DNA from: Burkholderia sp. FERM BP-3421
Lineage (GTDB): Bacteria; Pseudomonadota; Gammaproteobacteria; Burkholderiales; Burkholderiaceae
Assembly (NCBI RefSeq): GCF_028657905.1
Contig: NZ_CP117781.1
Location: forward strand, 1,240,001 to 1,304,000
Direction: 5' to 3'
Length of the DNA stretch: 64,000 nt
Shown here: piece after piece, positions 8,412 through 16,941 of the stretch
Position numbering within the stretch: the first letter of the stretch is position 1
Layout of the letters: each line of letters begins with the position of its first letter
Notes under the pieces: model-generated
Seen by the model: only the letters and a program-made list of their open reading frames with translations
Databases searched by the model: none
What the model was told of the DNA's origin: nothing
Program-made: the position numbers and the translations under genes

Positions 8412-8915
8412 TCAATAGGCGAAGCGTCGGCCCGGGGTCGTCCAGATCTGGTTGGCGGCGTTGCATGGCTGCAGGCTCAGGTCGCCGTTCGCCGCGTGCG
8501 TCAGGCAGCGGCCGTTCTGATTCGACACCAACTGCGCGTTGCCATTCGCGCCGGCCGGCCGCACCACCTGCCATTGCTGCGCGCGTGCGCCGCTCACGCA
8601 GGTTTCGAGCACGATCTGGCCGCCGATCCGGGCCTGCGGCGCGGTCAGGCAATAGGTGTGCTTGGTCTGGATCGTACCGTCGCCCGCCCGCACCCACAGC
8701 GCGCGACTGAACGCGCCGCCGCCGGCGCATTCAGTCGCGGCGAGCGTCGGGCAGGCCTCGGCGCGGACCGGATTCGGGCCGGCCGCGGTGCCGCCGACCA
8801 AGCCGTTGCGTGCGGCGAGACAGGCGCCGTTGGCCTTGAACAGGCCCTCGGCGCTTTGCTGCGGCCCGCCGATCAGCGTCGCCTCCGCGCCCTGGGTCGC
8901 GACGAACGCGAGGAA
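8412..8915 (-). pseudogene. 3' remnant of a ricin-type (beta-trefoil) lectin-domain gene
   Basis: The frame ending at 8412 encodes about 165 residues of a beta-trefoil: YCLTAPQARIGGQIVLETC, AQQWQVV, NGRCLTHAANGDLSLQPC and NQIWTTPG, with two QxW motifs typical of ricin-B domains. Moving upstream on the minus strand, similarity to a protein ends near 8915, and beyond that the frame runs antisense to gloA-like sequence. The 5' part, including any signal peptide or catalytic domain, is missing. Presumably once a secreted carbohydrate-binding enzyme or toxin. Confidence 0.65.
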
Positions 8916-9150
8916 GCCGCGATCGAACTGACCTACAACTGGGACAAGCACGCCTACGCGCGCGGCGATGTGGCGATTGAAGTCGACGATGCGGCCGCGA
9001 CGTGTCTCGACGCGAAGCGTCTTGGCCACCGCGTCGTCCGCGAGGCGGGGCCGATGCAACATGGCCGCACGGTGATCGCGTTTCCCGAGGACCCGGATGG
9101 TTATCGGATCGAACTCATCCAGAAGGGCACGCAGTTCGATAGAGCCGACG
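8915..9150 (+). pseudogene. 3' remnant of gloA (glyoxalase I)
   Basis: About 75 residues of lactoylglutathione lyase are recognisable: AAIELTYNWDKHAYARGD, VAIEVDDAAATCLDAKRLG, VVREAGPMQHGRTVIAF and EDPDGYRIELIQKGTQFD. The first half of the enzyme is absent, there is no start codon in context, and the GYGH segment that holds a metal-ligand histidine is also missing, so it cannot be active. It begins where the oppositely oriented lectin remnant begins, implying one deletion removed the 5' halves of two divergent genes. Confidence 0.75.
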
Positions 9151-9257
9151 CCTCTGTCGAACGGCGCGGGCAGGGGCCTTGCGTGGCCTGTCCCGCCTCG
9201 CCGGAGATTCAACGGGTGGCTCCCGCCGTTCAGCCGCGCGCCCTCGCGCGGACCCGC

Positions 9258-9677
9258 TCAGTACTCCGGCTTCTCGCCGGCCGCCGGCACGGAGGTGGGC
9301 GTGCCGGGCGTGCCCGCGTAGGTCAGCCGCAGGACCGTCGGCTCGTCGCCCGATTCGCCGCGATGCTCGGCGTCGACCGACTCCGCGAACGCGTCGCCCT
9401 GGTGAAACACGCGCGTCGCGCCGCTCGCCCGGTCATGCAAGGTCAGTGTCCCGGACAGCACGTAACCCGCATTGATCACCGGATGCGTATGCCACGGCAA
9501 CGCGGCATGCGGGGCGATCGTCAGACGGATCATCGTGATTTCGGGCCGGCCGGTCGGATAGTGCGGGCAGGTCAGGCCGTTCCAGGATTGCTGCGCCTGC
9601 AACAGGACTTCCCGCTTGCCGGTGGCAACGGCCGCGCCCGTTACGGCATGGGCGGACAGCGCCGCGGCCGCGCTCAA
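9258..9677 (-). CDS. Exported cupin-domain protein
   Basis: A single cupin barrel: PWHTHPVINAGYVLSGTLTL is motif 1 with its two His and later Glu/Gly positions, and GDAFAESVDAEHRGE is a variant motif 2. Many such small cupins bind a metal; the reaction is unknown. The N-terminus is Ala-rich and follows KIIEGAWLLSAAAALSAHA, which reads as a signal peptide, but that frame has no ATG. The only in-frame near-cognate starts are TTG at 9677 and CTG further up. A GTG with a good AGGGAG ribosome site lies just upstream one base out of frame; removing one C near 9719 would give MNRLTSTFRKII and a complete signal peptide. So a base error or fresh frameshift at the start is likely. Confidence 0.7.
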   Translation of the reverse strand: MSAAAALSAHAVTGAAVATGKREVLLQAQQSWNGLTCPHYPTGRPEITMIRLTIAPHAALPWHTHPVINAGYVLSGTLTLHDRASGATRVFHQGDAFAESVDAEHRGESGDEPTVLRLTYAGTPGTPTSVPAAGEKPEY

Positions 9678-9719
9678 CAGCCACGCACCTTCGATGATCT
9701 TCCTGAATGTGCTCGTCAG

Positions 9720-10241
9720 GTCGGTTCACTCCCTGTGACAATGGATCCCGCGCCGGGATCGGCGGATCGCGCGGCCGGTCCTGGTCCGGCCCCGATGTAC
9801 CGCAACAATCGCGACACCCACGAGCATAGAGAGACGCACGTCGCCTTAACAGCAGCTTAATCAGACGATCATGCTGGCGAATTGTGATGCCGCGCGCGAT
9901 GCACGGTGCCCGTCGGCGAACGATACTCGAATGGAGGCCCCACGTCGGCGTGTGCCGGGGACCGTCGGGCGCACAGGGACTTTCGCGCGAGGCGGTGCGA
10001 TCGTGGACGAGAAGGAAGTCGCGGGAAACCGCGCACGCATGAAATGTCGCCACGTGCGGCCAGCCGCGGTGGCGTCATGCGATGGTTCATCGGGGAAGAA
10101 CCCGCGCGGGCGGGAGCGTCGGCTTTGGATGGGCGAGTATCCCGCGACTGCCGCTCGGAACCGGTTCTATCGCGCCGTTTGCGTTTCGCGCGATGTATGG
10201 CGCGGGATCGAATGCGCGCCGCGTGGACGGCGCGCGGTGTT
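9720..10241. other. Intergenic, no gene seen
   Basis: About 520 bp between the cupin gene and the small unknown gene, both on the minus strand. Open frames on either strand are low-complexity and Arg-rich. I see no convincing terminator, promoter or RNA. Confidence 0.45.
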
Positions 10242-10598
10242 TCAGCGCACGACGGTGAAGCCGCGCGTTTCCGGCTGCACGGTGCCGGTTTCGACGGCTT
10301 GCAGCCGCCAGTCGCCATCGGCCTGCTGGCGAGCGAGGACGGCCTTGCCGCGCCCCTGCCACGCCACCGCCGCGATGTCGTCGAATGACAGGCCTTGCAG
10401 GCGGCAGACCGCTTCGCCGCTGTCCGCCGAGCACAGCGCGATCGCGCCCTCGACGTCCTTGACCTTGCCCCAGGTCGGGAGATCGATGCCCTGGTGGGCC
10501 TCCCTGGACCACAGTTGTTCTTCCGTATCCAGCCACAACACCGCGAACGATTGTTTCATCGCCTGATCGCGTCGATCGATCTTGATGGTGAGGCGCAT
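10242..10598 (-). CDS. Hypothetical protein, 118 residues
   Basis: I do not recognise the family. The start at 10598 is supported by AGGAG seven bases upstream; the protein begins MRLTIKIDRRDQAMKQ. It is soluble, without a signal or membrane segment, and ends ETRGFTVVR. Composition is that of a normal host gene, with alternating hydrophobic strands (FAVLWLD, AVAWQGRGKAVLARQ, DWRLQAVETG) that suggest a small mixed alpha/beta fold. It is divergent from the ABC ATPase gene at 10791; the 190 bp between them hold the palindrome CATATGCATATG at 10707-10718. Confidence 0.6.
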   Translation of the reverse strand: MRLTIKIDRRDQAMKQSFAVLWLDTEEQLWSREAHQGIDLPTWGKVKDVEGAIALCSADSGEAVCRLQGLSFDDIAAVAWQGRGKAVLARQQADGDWRLQAVETGTVQPETRGFTVVR

Positions 10599-10790
10599 TG
10601 CGTAGTCTCCTGTAGGAAAGACGTCATGGTGCCGATCCATTCAGTCTAGAAAGCTTCGGGCGGAACGCAAGATGCGCTGCGCAATAACGTCATGCGCATT
10701 TCGTCGCATATGCATATGAGCAACGCTTGGTTCGCCGGTCCCGCCGCGCTCGCTAGGATCGCGCTCTGCTTTCCGTCGCGAGGCTCGCCG

Positions 10791-12272
10791 ATGTCGTCCG
10801 TCGTGTTTTCCGTCCGTGGGGTCGCGAAGCGTTTCGGGGCGACGGTCGCGCTCGCGCGCGTCGATTTGTCGCTGTGCGCGGGCGAGGCCGTCGCGCTGAT
10901 GGGCGCGAACGGCGCAGGCAAGTCGACCTTCGTCAAGATCGCGAGCGGCGTGCTGGCCGCCGACGCGGGCGCGCTCGTCTTGCGCGGTGCACACTATGCG
11001 CCCGCTTCGCCGCGGCACGCGCAGCGCGCGGGCGTCGCCACCGTGCATCAATCGATCGCGGACACGGTCGTGCCGACGCTGTCGGTCGCCGACAATCTAC
11101 TGCTCGACAGCCTGTGCACGTCGCCGGCGGGCGGGTTCGTCACGCCCGCGGCGCGTCTGCGCGCCGCCGCGCCGCTCGCGCAGCGGGTCGGGCTCGCGGT
11201 GGATCTGCGCGCGCCGCTCGGGTCGCTGCCGCTGGCGGCGCAGCAGCGCGTGGTGATTGCGCGCGCGCTGGCGCATCAGCCGGCGCTGCTGATCCTCGAC
11301 GAACCCACGGCGAGCCTGTCCGCGTCCGAGGCGGAGCGCCTGTTCGTCCTGGTCGACCGCCTGCGCGCCGATGGCGTCGCGATCCTGCTCGTGTCGCATC
11401 GCACACACGATGTGCGGCGCATCGCGGATCGCGTCGCGATCCTGCGCGACGGCCGGATCGTTTCGACCCCGTCGCCGCCGTTCGATTTCGATGCAGCCAT
11501 CGATACGATGATCGGTCGTACGCTGCCGCGCGCGGCGAAACCCGGGCGCGACGATGAATCCGATCCGCGCGATGAGCGCGCGGCGCCCGGCGACGGTTTC
11601 CACGCGAGCGGGCTGCGCGTGTATCCGCACAGCGCGCCGTTCGATCTCGCGGTGCGGCGCGGCGAGATCGTCGCGCTCGTGGGGCCGGTGGGCGGGGGCA
11701 AGTCGCGGCTCGCGCACGCGATCTTCGGCGCGGGGCGGCTCGTCGAGGGCGACATGCGGCTCGACGGCGCGCCGTGGCGTCCGCGCTCGCCCGCCGACGC
11801 GATTCGCGGCGGCGTGTTCCTTGCCGGCGAGGATCGCTGGCGCGCGTCGCTGTTTCCGGACGGCACGCCGTGCGCGACGCTCGCGGGCACCTTGAGCCTG
11901 CCGTTCCTCGCGCGCTGGTTTCCGGCCGGACTCGTGCGCCGGTCCCGCGAACGCGCCGCCGCCCGCGCGGCGATCGCGCGTTTCGGGATTCGCTGCACGG
12001 GCCCCGACGATCGGCTCGGCACGCTGTCGGGCGGCAACCAGCAAAAGGCGGTGATCGCGCGCTGGCATCTGGAACCCGCGCGGTTGCTGCTGCTCGACGA
12101 ACCGTTCCAGGGTATCGACATGGGCGCGCGCGCCGACCTGATCGCCTTGCTGCGCCGCGAAGCCGCCGCGCGCGCGACGCTCGTGTTCATGAGCGACCTG
12201 GAAGAGGCGCATGCGCTCGCCGATCGCGTCGTGCGCTTCGATCGCGGGACGCGCGAAAGCGTGGAGTCGTAA
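10791..12272 (+). CDS. Sugar-type ABC transporter ATPase with two ATP-binding domains (RbsA/MglA-like)
   Basis: About 493 residues from the ATG at 10791, chosen over an upstream frame extension because GAGG precedes it and MSSVVFSVRGVAKRFG is the normal family start. Domain 1 has Walker A GANGAGKST (residues 38-46) and Walker B LLILDEPTAS, but its signature loop is the degenerate LPLAAQQRVVIARAL. Domain 2 has a variant Walker A GPVGGGKS, a good signature LSGGNQQKAVIARW and Walker B LLLLDEPFQGID. Such proteins energise import through RbsC-type permeases at the inner membrane. No permease is adjacent; an RbsC-like permease at 16.9 kb and a sugar-type binding protein at 22.0 kb are the obvious missing partners, with unrelated genes between. 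Confidence 0.9.
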   Translation: MSSVVFSVRGVAKRFGATVALARVDLSLCAGEAVALMGANGAGKSTFVKIASGVLAADAGALVLRGAHYAPASPRHAQRAGVATVHQSIADTVVPTLSVADNLLLDSLCTSPAGGFVTPAARLRAAAPLAQRVGLAVDLRAPLGSLPLAAQQRVVIARALAHQPALLILDEPTASLSASEAERLFVLVDRLRADGVAILLVSHRTHDVRRIADRVAILRDGRIVSTPSPPFDFDAAIDTMIGRTLPRAAKPGRDDESDPRDERAAPGDGFHASGLRVYPHSAPFDLAVRRGEIVALVGPVGGGKSRLAHAIFGAGRLVEGDMRLDGAPWRPRSPADAIRGGVFLAGEDRWRASLFPDGTPCATLAGTLSLPFLARWFPAGLVRRSRERAAARAAIARFGIRCTGPDDRLGTLSGGNQQKAVIARWHLEPARLLLLDEPFQGIDMGARADLIALLRREAAARATLVFMSDLEEAHALADRVVRFDRGTRESVES

Positions 12273-12830
12273 CCCGGCGATCGGCATGTTTCGCGGGCGC
12301 TTCAGCCGATGGCTCGCCGGGGGGGGCGAATTCAATCGGACGGTCGGGAAGGGCGCCGACCGTCGGCGACGCGGTCCGCGCCGGCCGCCGCGCATGAGCA
12401 CGCCGATGATGCGCGATCCGTTCGCCTTCGCGGCCCCCGACGTCGGCTGTGTTCCGCTCATGTGCGTGCGGGCCGATACGCAGGAAGCCGGCTTCCTGCG
12501 GTGTGAGGCGGAGGTAGGCGCACGGCCGGCGCAGCGCTGACCGGTTGTGGTGATTCACAACCGGCTGCACGAAACCGATGGCGAGCCGGCTGCTGCGACA
12601 TCAGGTGGTCCTGCTGCCGGATACGGATTCCGTGGCCTCCGACGCGACATCGAGATCATGCTCGACACGTGCGAGGGCGCCTGAATCGTGGCGTTCGCGC
12701 GTTTCCGCGCAAGATCGGGATGTGGGGGGCTGTAGTCGGTGCGTGCCGGACGCCAAGGGCATGAGCAGTTCCGGCCCGTCGCTATCGCTGAACGATGCCC
12801 CTGTCAGCGGGGGAACTTCCAGGCGCCTCG
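12273..12830. other. Intergenic, no gene seen
   Basis: About 560 bp between the ABC ATPase and the lipoprotein terminator. Short frames here have no family resemblance or ribosome site. Nothing supports a function. Confidence 0.45.
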
Positions 12831-12861
12831 CCGCATGCCTGCCGGTATGGCAGGCATGCGG
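12831..12861 (-). terminator. Hairpin terminator of the lipoprotein gene
   Basis: A perfect 13-bp stem (12831-12843 with 12849-12861) with the loop GGTAT, starting 12 bp after the stop at 12873 on the minus strand. No U-run follows. Confidence 0.6.
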
Positions 12862-12872
12862 CACAGGTTCAG

Positions 12873-13253
12873 TTACTCGACCCACCAGTGAGCGTTGGGA
12901 TTCTTTTCAAAAGTGTGGCAATCCATGTATCCACGGTCGACAACTTCGTTTTTCAGGTTGAAGGCGACATAGAAATTTTGCGTTTTGGTCGAGGAGTTTG
13001 ATTGACCGCCGGCTTCTCTTGGGCTCAGGAGATAATCGTAGCAAATCAGCGAATTATTTCTTATTTTGCTGACGCGAAGCGGCTTCTGCGCCGCCAAAAC
13101 ATCCCTCGTGGTCGGCACCGGGCCGCCACGTACCTGGACGGACGCCTTCTCGACAGGCTGACCTCCGAATACACGCATCGTCGAGATGCGATCGGATATG
13201 CCGAAGCATCCCGCCAGGGATGCCGCCAAAAGTATCGACAGAATTCGCTTCAT
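12873..13253 (-). CDS. Small predicted lipoprotein
   Basis: 126 residues from ATG 13253 (a second ATG at 13259 adds two residues; neither has a clear ribosome site). The N-terminus MKRILSILLAASLAGCFG is a lipoprotein signal with lipobox LAGC, so the mature protein starts at Cys16 and is tethered to a membrane. The mature part is Ser/Asn/Lys rich (SKIRNNSLICYDY, SNSSTKTQNFYVAFNLKN, MDCHTFEKNPNAHWW) with two further cysteines. I recognise no domain. GC content is clearly lower than in neighbours and the region upstream is AT-rich, both consistent with acquired DNA. Confidence 0.75.
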   Translation of the reverse strand: MKRILSILLAASLAGCFGISDRISTMRVFGGQPVEKASVQVRGGPVPTTRDVLAAQKPLRVSKIRNNSLICYDYLLSPREAGGQSNSSTKTQNFYVAFNLKNEVVDRGYMDCHTFEKNPNAHWWVE

Positions 13254-13259
13254 TGACAT

Positions 13260-13730
13260 TCAATAAGTTTGAGTTGCACGAATGTTATTGAATAATTTCA
13301 ATGTGTTTGTTTTGATTTGTGTGCGTTTCGTGTTGTTGATCGTTTTATTTTCAGATCATCGATCAATGACAATTGTTCAGAATTTCGATTGGAACGATGT
13401 GTTCATGCCGGTCGATGAGGTGCAAGGCGCGGCGTTTCGAGAGTGGACGGCATTCTGGATTCCACAGTCCCGCTGCCCAAGGTCGACGCGTCCCCGGGAA
13501 AGCAAGCCGCTTCTCCGAGGCTTTATGAACGGACTGCTTACGTTTCGCTGTACGTCACCGCCGATACCGTCAGGCTTTCGTCAAGCATTGAGATTTTCCG
13601 CGCCTCGGAGACTGTGGCGACCATTAAGCATCGTTAAAACAGGCGTTGCGAGGTACACGCATCGCGCGGCCCGTGCGTTAACGAGACAGCAGCTGGATGG
13701 CAGGCTGCCCAACCTTCACGGAGAATTGTC
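13260..13730. other. AT-rich islet, no firm gene
   Basis: 13260-13400 is strikingly AT-rich for this genome and probably carries promoter elements for the flanking genes. A 64-codon frame from GTG 13443 to 13637 on the plus strand (TAYVSLYVTADTVRLSSS, then IEIFRASETVATIKHR) reads more like protein than its surroundings but has no clear ribosome site; I leave it as a weak candidate. Confidence 0.4.
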
Positions 13731-13868
13731 ATGATTCGCATCGCAAGAACGCTGGCCGCGACGATCGTCGCGCTTGTCGTGCTCACGCCGGCGCTCGCCG
13801 AAGCCCATTCGCACCGCGAGTGTCATGTCGACCATCATCACCATCGCAGCTGCCACTGGGTGAAATAA
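13731..13868 (+). CDS. Tiny exported His-rich peptide (45 residues)
   Basis: ATG at 13731 with GGAGA six bases upstream. Residues 1-25 (basic start, LAATIVALVVL core, TPALAEA) form a textbook signal peptide. The mature part is only about 20 residues: six histidines and two cysteines within HSHRECHVDHHHHRSCHWVK. The His/Cys pattern suggests binding of a soft metal such as Cu, Zn or Ni in the periplasm, but that is inference. It stands alone, with a rho-independent terminator about 155 bp downstream. Too short to be called by length filters. Confidence 0.7.
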   Translation: MIRIARTLAATIVALVVLTPALAEAHSHRECHVDHHHHRSCHWVK

Positions 13869-14024
13869 GGTCGTCACGCATGCGGGGACGGCAGCGTATC
13901 GATCGAATCGGCGCGATGTCGCGGCAAGAAGTCAGCCTGCGCCTGCTCGCGGTCGCGACCTGATCGACGGCTTGCCCCGCAACCGGGCCGCCCGTGCTTG
14001 GGCGCCGCCTCGTCGTTGAGGCAT

Positions 14025-14064
14025 GCGGACCGCGCGGAAGCTTCGCGCGCGGTCCGCTGATTTT
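14025..14064 (+). terminator. Rho-independent terminator
   Basis: A 12-bp GC stem (14025-14036 with 14046-14057), a 9-base loop and T5 at 14060-14064. Orientation fits the end of the transcript of the His-rich peptide gene. Confidence 0.7.
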
Positions 14065-14181
14065 TCGTTTGGCGATCTGTCGCGCGATTCGCCGCACGAA
14101 TCTCTCCGCCGTGCCCGCTCGCGTCCCGGACGTGACCGGGATGCGCCGTCGTTGCATCCCGCGCATCGACGCGGCGGATCA

Positions 14182-15204
14182 TCAACTGCTGATCTGCAGA
14201 CATTCGTCGACCGCGGCGACTTTCCCCCTCCCCATCGACAGCGGCACGCTGCCATGCCGCAGCGGATGCACCAGCGCGTCGGTCGGTCGCCACGCATGGC
14301 GGCGCAGCAGCTCCGCATAGCCGCCGCGGATCACGAATCCCCCGCATTTCACGGCATACGCATCGCGCCGCATCCGGTACGCCGCCGGCAGGTGGAACCA
14401 CGGCAGGCGGGGCAGGTCGTGGTGCACGAGGTGGTAGTTGTTGTTCAGGAACAGCAGGCGCATCACGAAGCCGGCTTCGTTGATGGCGATGCGCGCTTTC
14501 GAATGCGGGGCGGCGCGGTGCTCGTACAGCGAACGGATCGCCGCGAGCGACAGCGCGGGCCACGTCACGGCCAGCAGGTAGTACCACCAGGGGATGCCGA
14601 TCAGACGATGCACGCCCGCGAGCAGCGCGCTCACGCAGGCGGCATGCGCGAGCCACATCGGCACGGCGCGCAGATCGCCGCGCGCGATACGGCGGGCGGC
14701 CGCCGCGAGCATCGTGACGACGTCGAGCGGCGGCCCGACGACGAGCCGACCGACGAAGGTCTTGCGCGCGAGCCACAGCCGACGCTGCCAGCCCGGCAAC
14801 GTCGCCCAGCGTTCGTGCGACAGGTAATTGCTTTCCGGATCGACGCCGGGCCGGGTCAGATCCTCGTCGCGATGGTGTTCGAGGTGCGAGTCGCGATACA
14901 GCGCGTACGGATACCAGATCGCGAGCGGCGGATAGCCGAGCAGCTGGTTGAACCACGCGAAGCGGGTCGGGTGGCCATGCATCAGCTCGTGCTGCAACGA
15001 CATGTGCCAGGCGCCCAGCACGATCAGCGGCGGCGTGGCGGCCGCGAGCGGCAGGCGGTGGGCGCGCACCAGCAGCAGGATGCCGATCCAGCCGCCGTAG
15101 ATGACGGCGATCAGCAGCCAGGTGGGCCACTCGGTGCGCGCGGCGAGACGGGTGTCGAGCGCGCGGATCGCGTGCAGGTGATCGACGTCGAAGTATTCGG
15201 CCAT
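14182..15204 (-). CDS. Membrane fatty-acid desaturase family protein
   Basis: 340 residues with the three histidine clusters of the di-iron membrane desaturase family: HELMHGH near residue 70, HLEHH near residue 107 and HLVHHD near residue 260. Hydrophobic pairs flank them (LLIAVIYGGWIGILLL; WWYYLLAVTWPALSLAAI). These enzymes introduce a double bond or hydroxyl into acyl chains at the inner membrane using oxygen. The start at 15204 (MAEYFDVDHLHAIRA) places the first helix at the usual distance; longer upstream frames are Arg/Pro-rich and unlike the family. Stands alone. Substrate not predictable; related proteins act on lipid acyl chains or carotenoid-like compounds. Confidence 0.88.
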   Translation of the reverse strand: MAEYFDVDHLHAIRALDTRLAARTEWPTWLLIAVIYGGWIGILLLVRAHRLPLAAATPPLIVLGAWHMSLQHELMHGHPTRFAWFNQLLGYPPLAIWYPYALYRDSHLEHHRDEDLTRPGVDPESNYLSHERWATLPGWQRRLWLARKTFVGRLVVGPPLDVVTMLAAAARRIARGDLRAVPMWLAHAACVSALLAGVHRLIGIPWWYYLLAVTWPALSLAAIRSLYEHRAAPHSKARIAINEAGFVMRLLFLNNNYHLVHHDLPRLPWFHLPAAYRMRRDAYAVKCGGFVIRGGYAELLRRHAWRPTDALVHPLRHGSVPLSMGRGKVAAVDECLQISS

Positions 15205-15740
15205 GGTGCGAAGCGGGGCAGCCGGTCGCCATGCGCCGGCTGGAGGTGGGCGGGGATGTCGAGGAAGGCGATGTGCGGATGGGCCGCTAGCCGGGCGCGT
15301 CGGGTGTCGCGTCCGAGCAGGCGGGATCCGGCCGGCACGGTGCGGTATCGATGGTCGTGCGCGGGCGGGAGAGCGAAGCGCCGCCGCGCGGATGGGCCGT
15401 CGGATCGCCTGCGCCTCGACGCGCATCGGGCCGGCGATCGAGGCGCGCGCCCCGTGAATCGCACCCGGTCGAGCGCGGCGGCCAGACGGTGATCCAGCAG
15501 GGCGCGAGCGCCGTCGCCAGGGCCAGGGCCGCGGGCGACGCACAATCGGTCGGGCGAAGCGATCCGAGGGGGTTCATGGGCGACGGGTGTTCCAGTCCGA
15601 TACATTGCAGTGCAGACGATCGCGACGGCTCGCGCGACGCGTCTGTTGGAACGGAAAATCTATCGAACCCTTCCCGGGCCGGCAAACAATCGATTCGCAT
15701 TTGCTTATCTGCCCCGCGCGGCTTTTCGCCGGGGGCGGGA
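15205..15740. other. Intergenic, no gene seen
   Basis: About 535 bp between divergent genes. No family-like frame and no strong hairpin; base composition becomes less GC-rich from about 15650 towards the promoter at 15762. Confidence 0.45.
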
Positions 15741-15790
15741 AACCAATGCTGAAATCATTGGTTGGCGCACGCCTGCGCCGCGCCTATAGT
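15741..15790 (+). promoter_or_regulatory. Sigma70-like promoter overlapping an inverted repeat
   Basis: TTGGCG at 15762-15767 and TATAGT at 15785-15790 are 17 bp apart. AACCAATG at 15741-15748 pairs with CATTGGTT at 15756-15763 across 7 bases, touching the -35 element. The layout fits regulated transcription of the plus-strand genes from 16.0 kb onward. Confidence 0.55.
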
Positions 15791-16004
15791 CGTGCCTTCA
15801 TCCGCGGTAGCGGATCGTCTCGTCTGCTTATTCCGATACGTCAATGAAAGGATCGCTGTTCGCCCCGACGAACGCCGCGCCGGACGCGGCTCATCCGCGA
15901 GACGCCGCCGGCGGCGCGGTGCGGTGCGGCGGCGCGCGGTCGACGGCTCGCGCGCCGCGCGCCGACCGCATACCCGGTTCCGCCGCGCGCCGGCGCACAG
16001 GCGC

Positions 16005-16829
16005 ATGAGCCGCTGGGTCGCCGCGCTGCCGATGTACAACGTGAGCGCGCCGCTTGCCGCGCTGTGGCGCGCGTTGCTGGCCGATGCGCTCGACGCGTTC
16101 GCCCGCGCGGGCGGTCCCGCCGACGTTACCGTCCCGGACGAGCCCTTCGACGACCTGCGCTCGCTCTGGCGCCGTCCCGACCTGCTGCTGTCGCAAACCT
16201 GCGGCTATCCCTATCGAATGCTGGGGTTGGCCGACCACGTGCAGCCGATCGCGACGCCCATCTTCGCCGTCGACGGCTGCGTCGACGCGACCTATTCGAG
16301 CGTGCTCGTCGTCTCGGCGGCCGCGCATGAGGCGGGTGCGACCACGCTCGCCGCGTGCCGCGGCCTTCGCGCCGCATATAACGAAGACACCTCGCACAGC
16401 GGGATGAACGCCTTCCGGCACGCGGTCGCGCCGCACGCGCGCGGGGGCCGCTTCTTCGCGTCGGCGACGGCGCTGGGCTCGCATCTGAACGTGCTGCGCG
16501 CGCTGAGCGCGGGGCAGGCCGATTGCGCGTCGATCGACTGCGTGACCTGGGCCTATGCGCGCGATGCCGGGCTCGACGCGTTGCGCGACGTGCGCGTGAT
16601 CGGCGCGACGGCGCGTGCGCCGGGCTTGCCGTTCGTCGCCTCGCGCGCGCTCGACGCGGCGTGGGCCGACGCCCTGCGCCGGGCGCTCGACGGCGCGCTG
16701 GCCGCCGATCCCGAGCGCGCCCGCGCGCTGAGGCTGCGCGGCTTCGACGCGCTCGGATGGAACGACTACGCGCCGATCGAACGCTTCGAACGCGAAGCGG
16801 CGGCGCAAGGTTATCCCGTGCTGGGTTGA
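16005..16829 (+). CDS. PhnD/SsuA-like substrate-binding domain protein without signal peptide
   Basis: 274 residues resembling the periplasmic phosphonate/phosphite-type binding fold (PF12974): WVAALPMYN start, LLLSQTCGYPYRM, AAYNEDTSHSGMNAFR, GSHLNVLRALSAGQADCASI and VIGATARAPGLPFV. These proteins normally deliver an oxyanion or small organosulfur/phosphorus ligand to an ABC permease. No signal peptide is seen from the ATG at 16005, and the upstream in-frame extension is Arg-rich, so export is doubtful. That may mean a cytosolic ligand sensor or an unrecognised start. It opens the putative sulfur cluster, about 110 bp before the permease. Confidence 0.75.
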   Translation: MSRWVAALPMYNVSAPLAALWRALLADALDAFARAGGPADVTVPDEPFDDLRSLWRRPDLLLSQTCGYPYRMLGLADHVQPIATPIFAVDGCVDATYSSVLVVSAAAHEAGATTLAACRGLRAAYNEDTSHSGMNAFRHAVAPHARGGRFFASATALGSHLNVLRALSAGQADCASIDCVTWAYARDAGLDALRDVRVIGATARAPGLPFVASRALDAAWADALRRALDGALAADPERARALRLRGFDALGWNDYAPIERFEREAAAQGYPVLG

Positions 16830-16941
16830 CGGGCGTGCGCCGGTTCTTGTCCGCTCGCGGCGCCACGCGCGCATGACGGCCGCGTACGCGATTCGTACCG
16901 CACCATCCTGTCCACCGCTTGATTCCCGGGCCGCCGCTCGC

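Noticed and set aside
13443..13637. 64-codon GTG-start frame in the AT-rich islet
   Set aside because: Some protein character but no Shine-Dalgarno, no family and no operon context.
15844..16008. 54-codon frame whose TGA overlaps the ATG of the PhnD-like gene
   Set aside because: Tempting as a coupled leader peptide, but it lacks a ribosome site and has no signal or conserved pattern.
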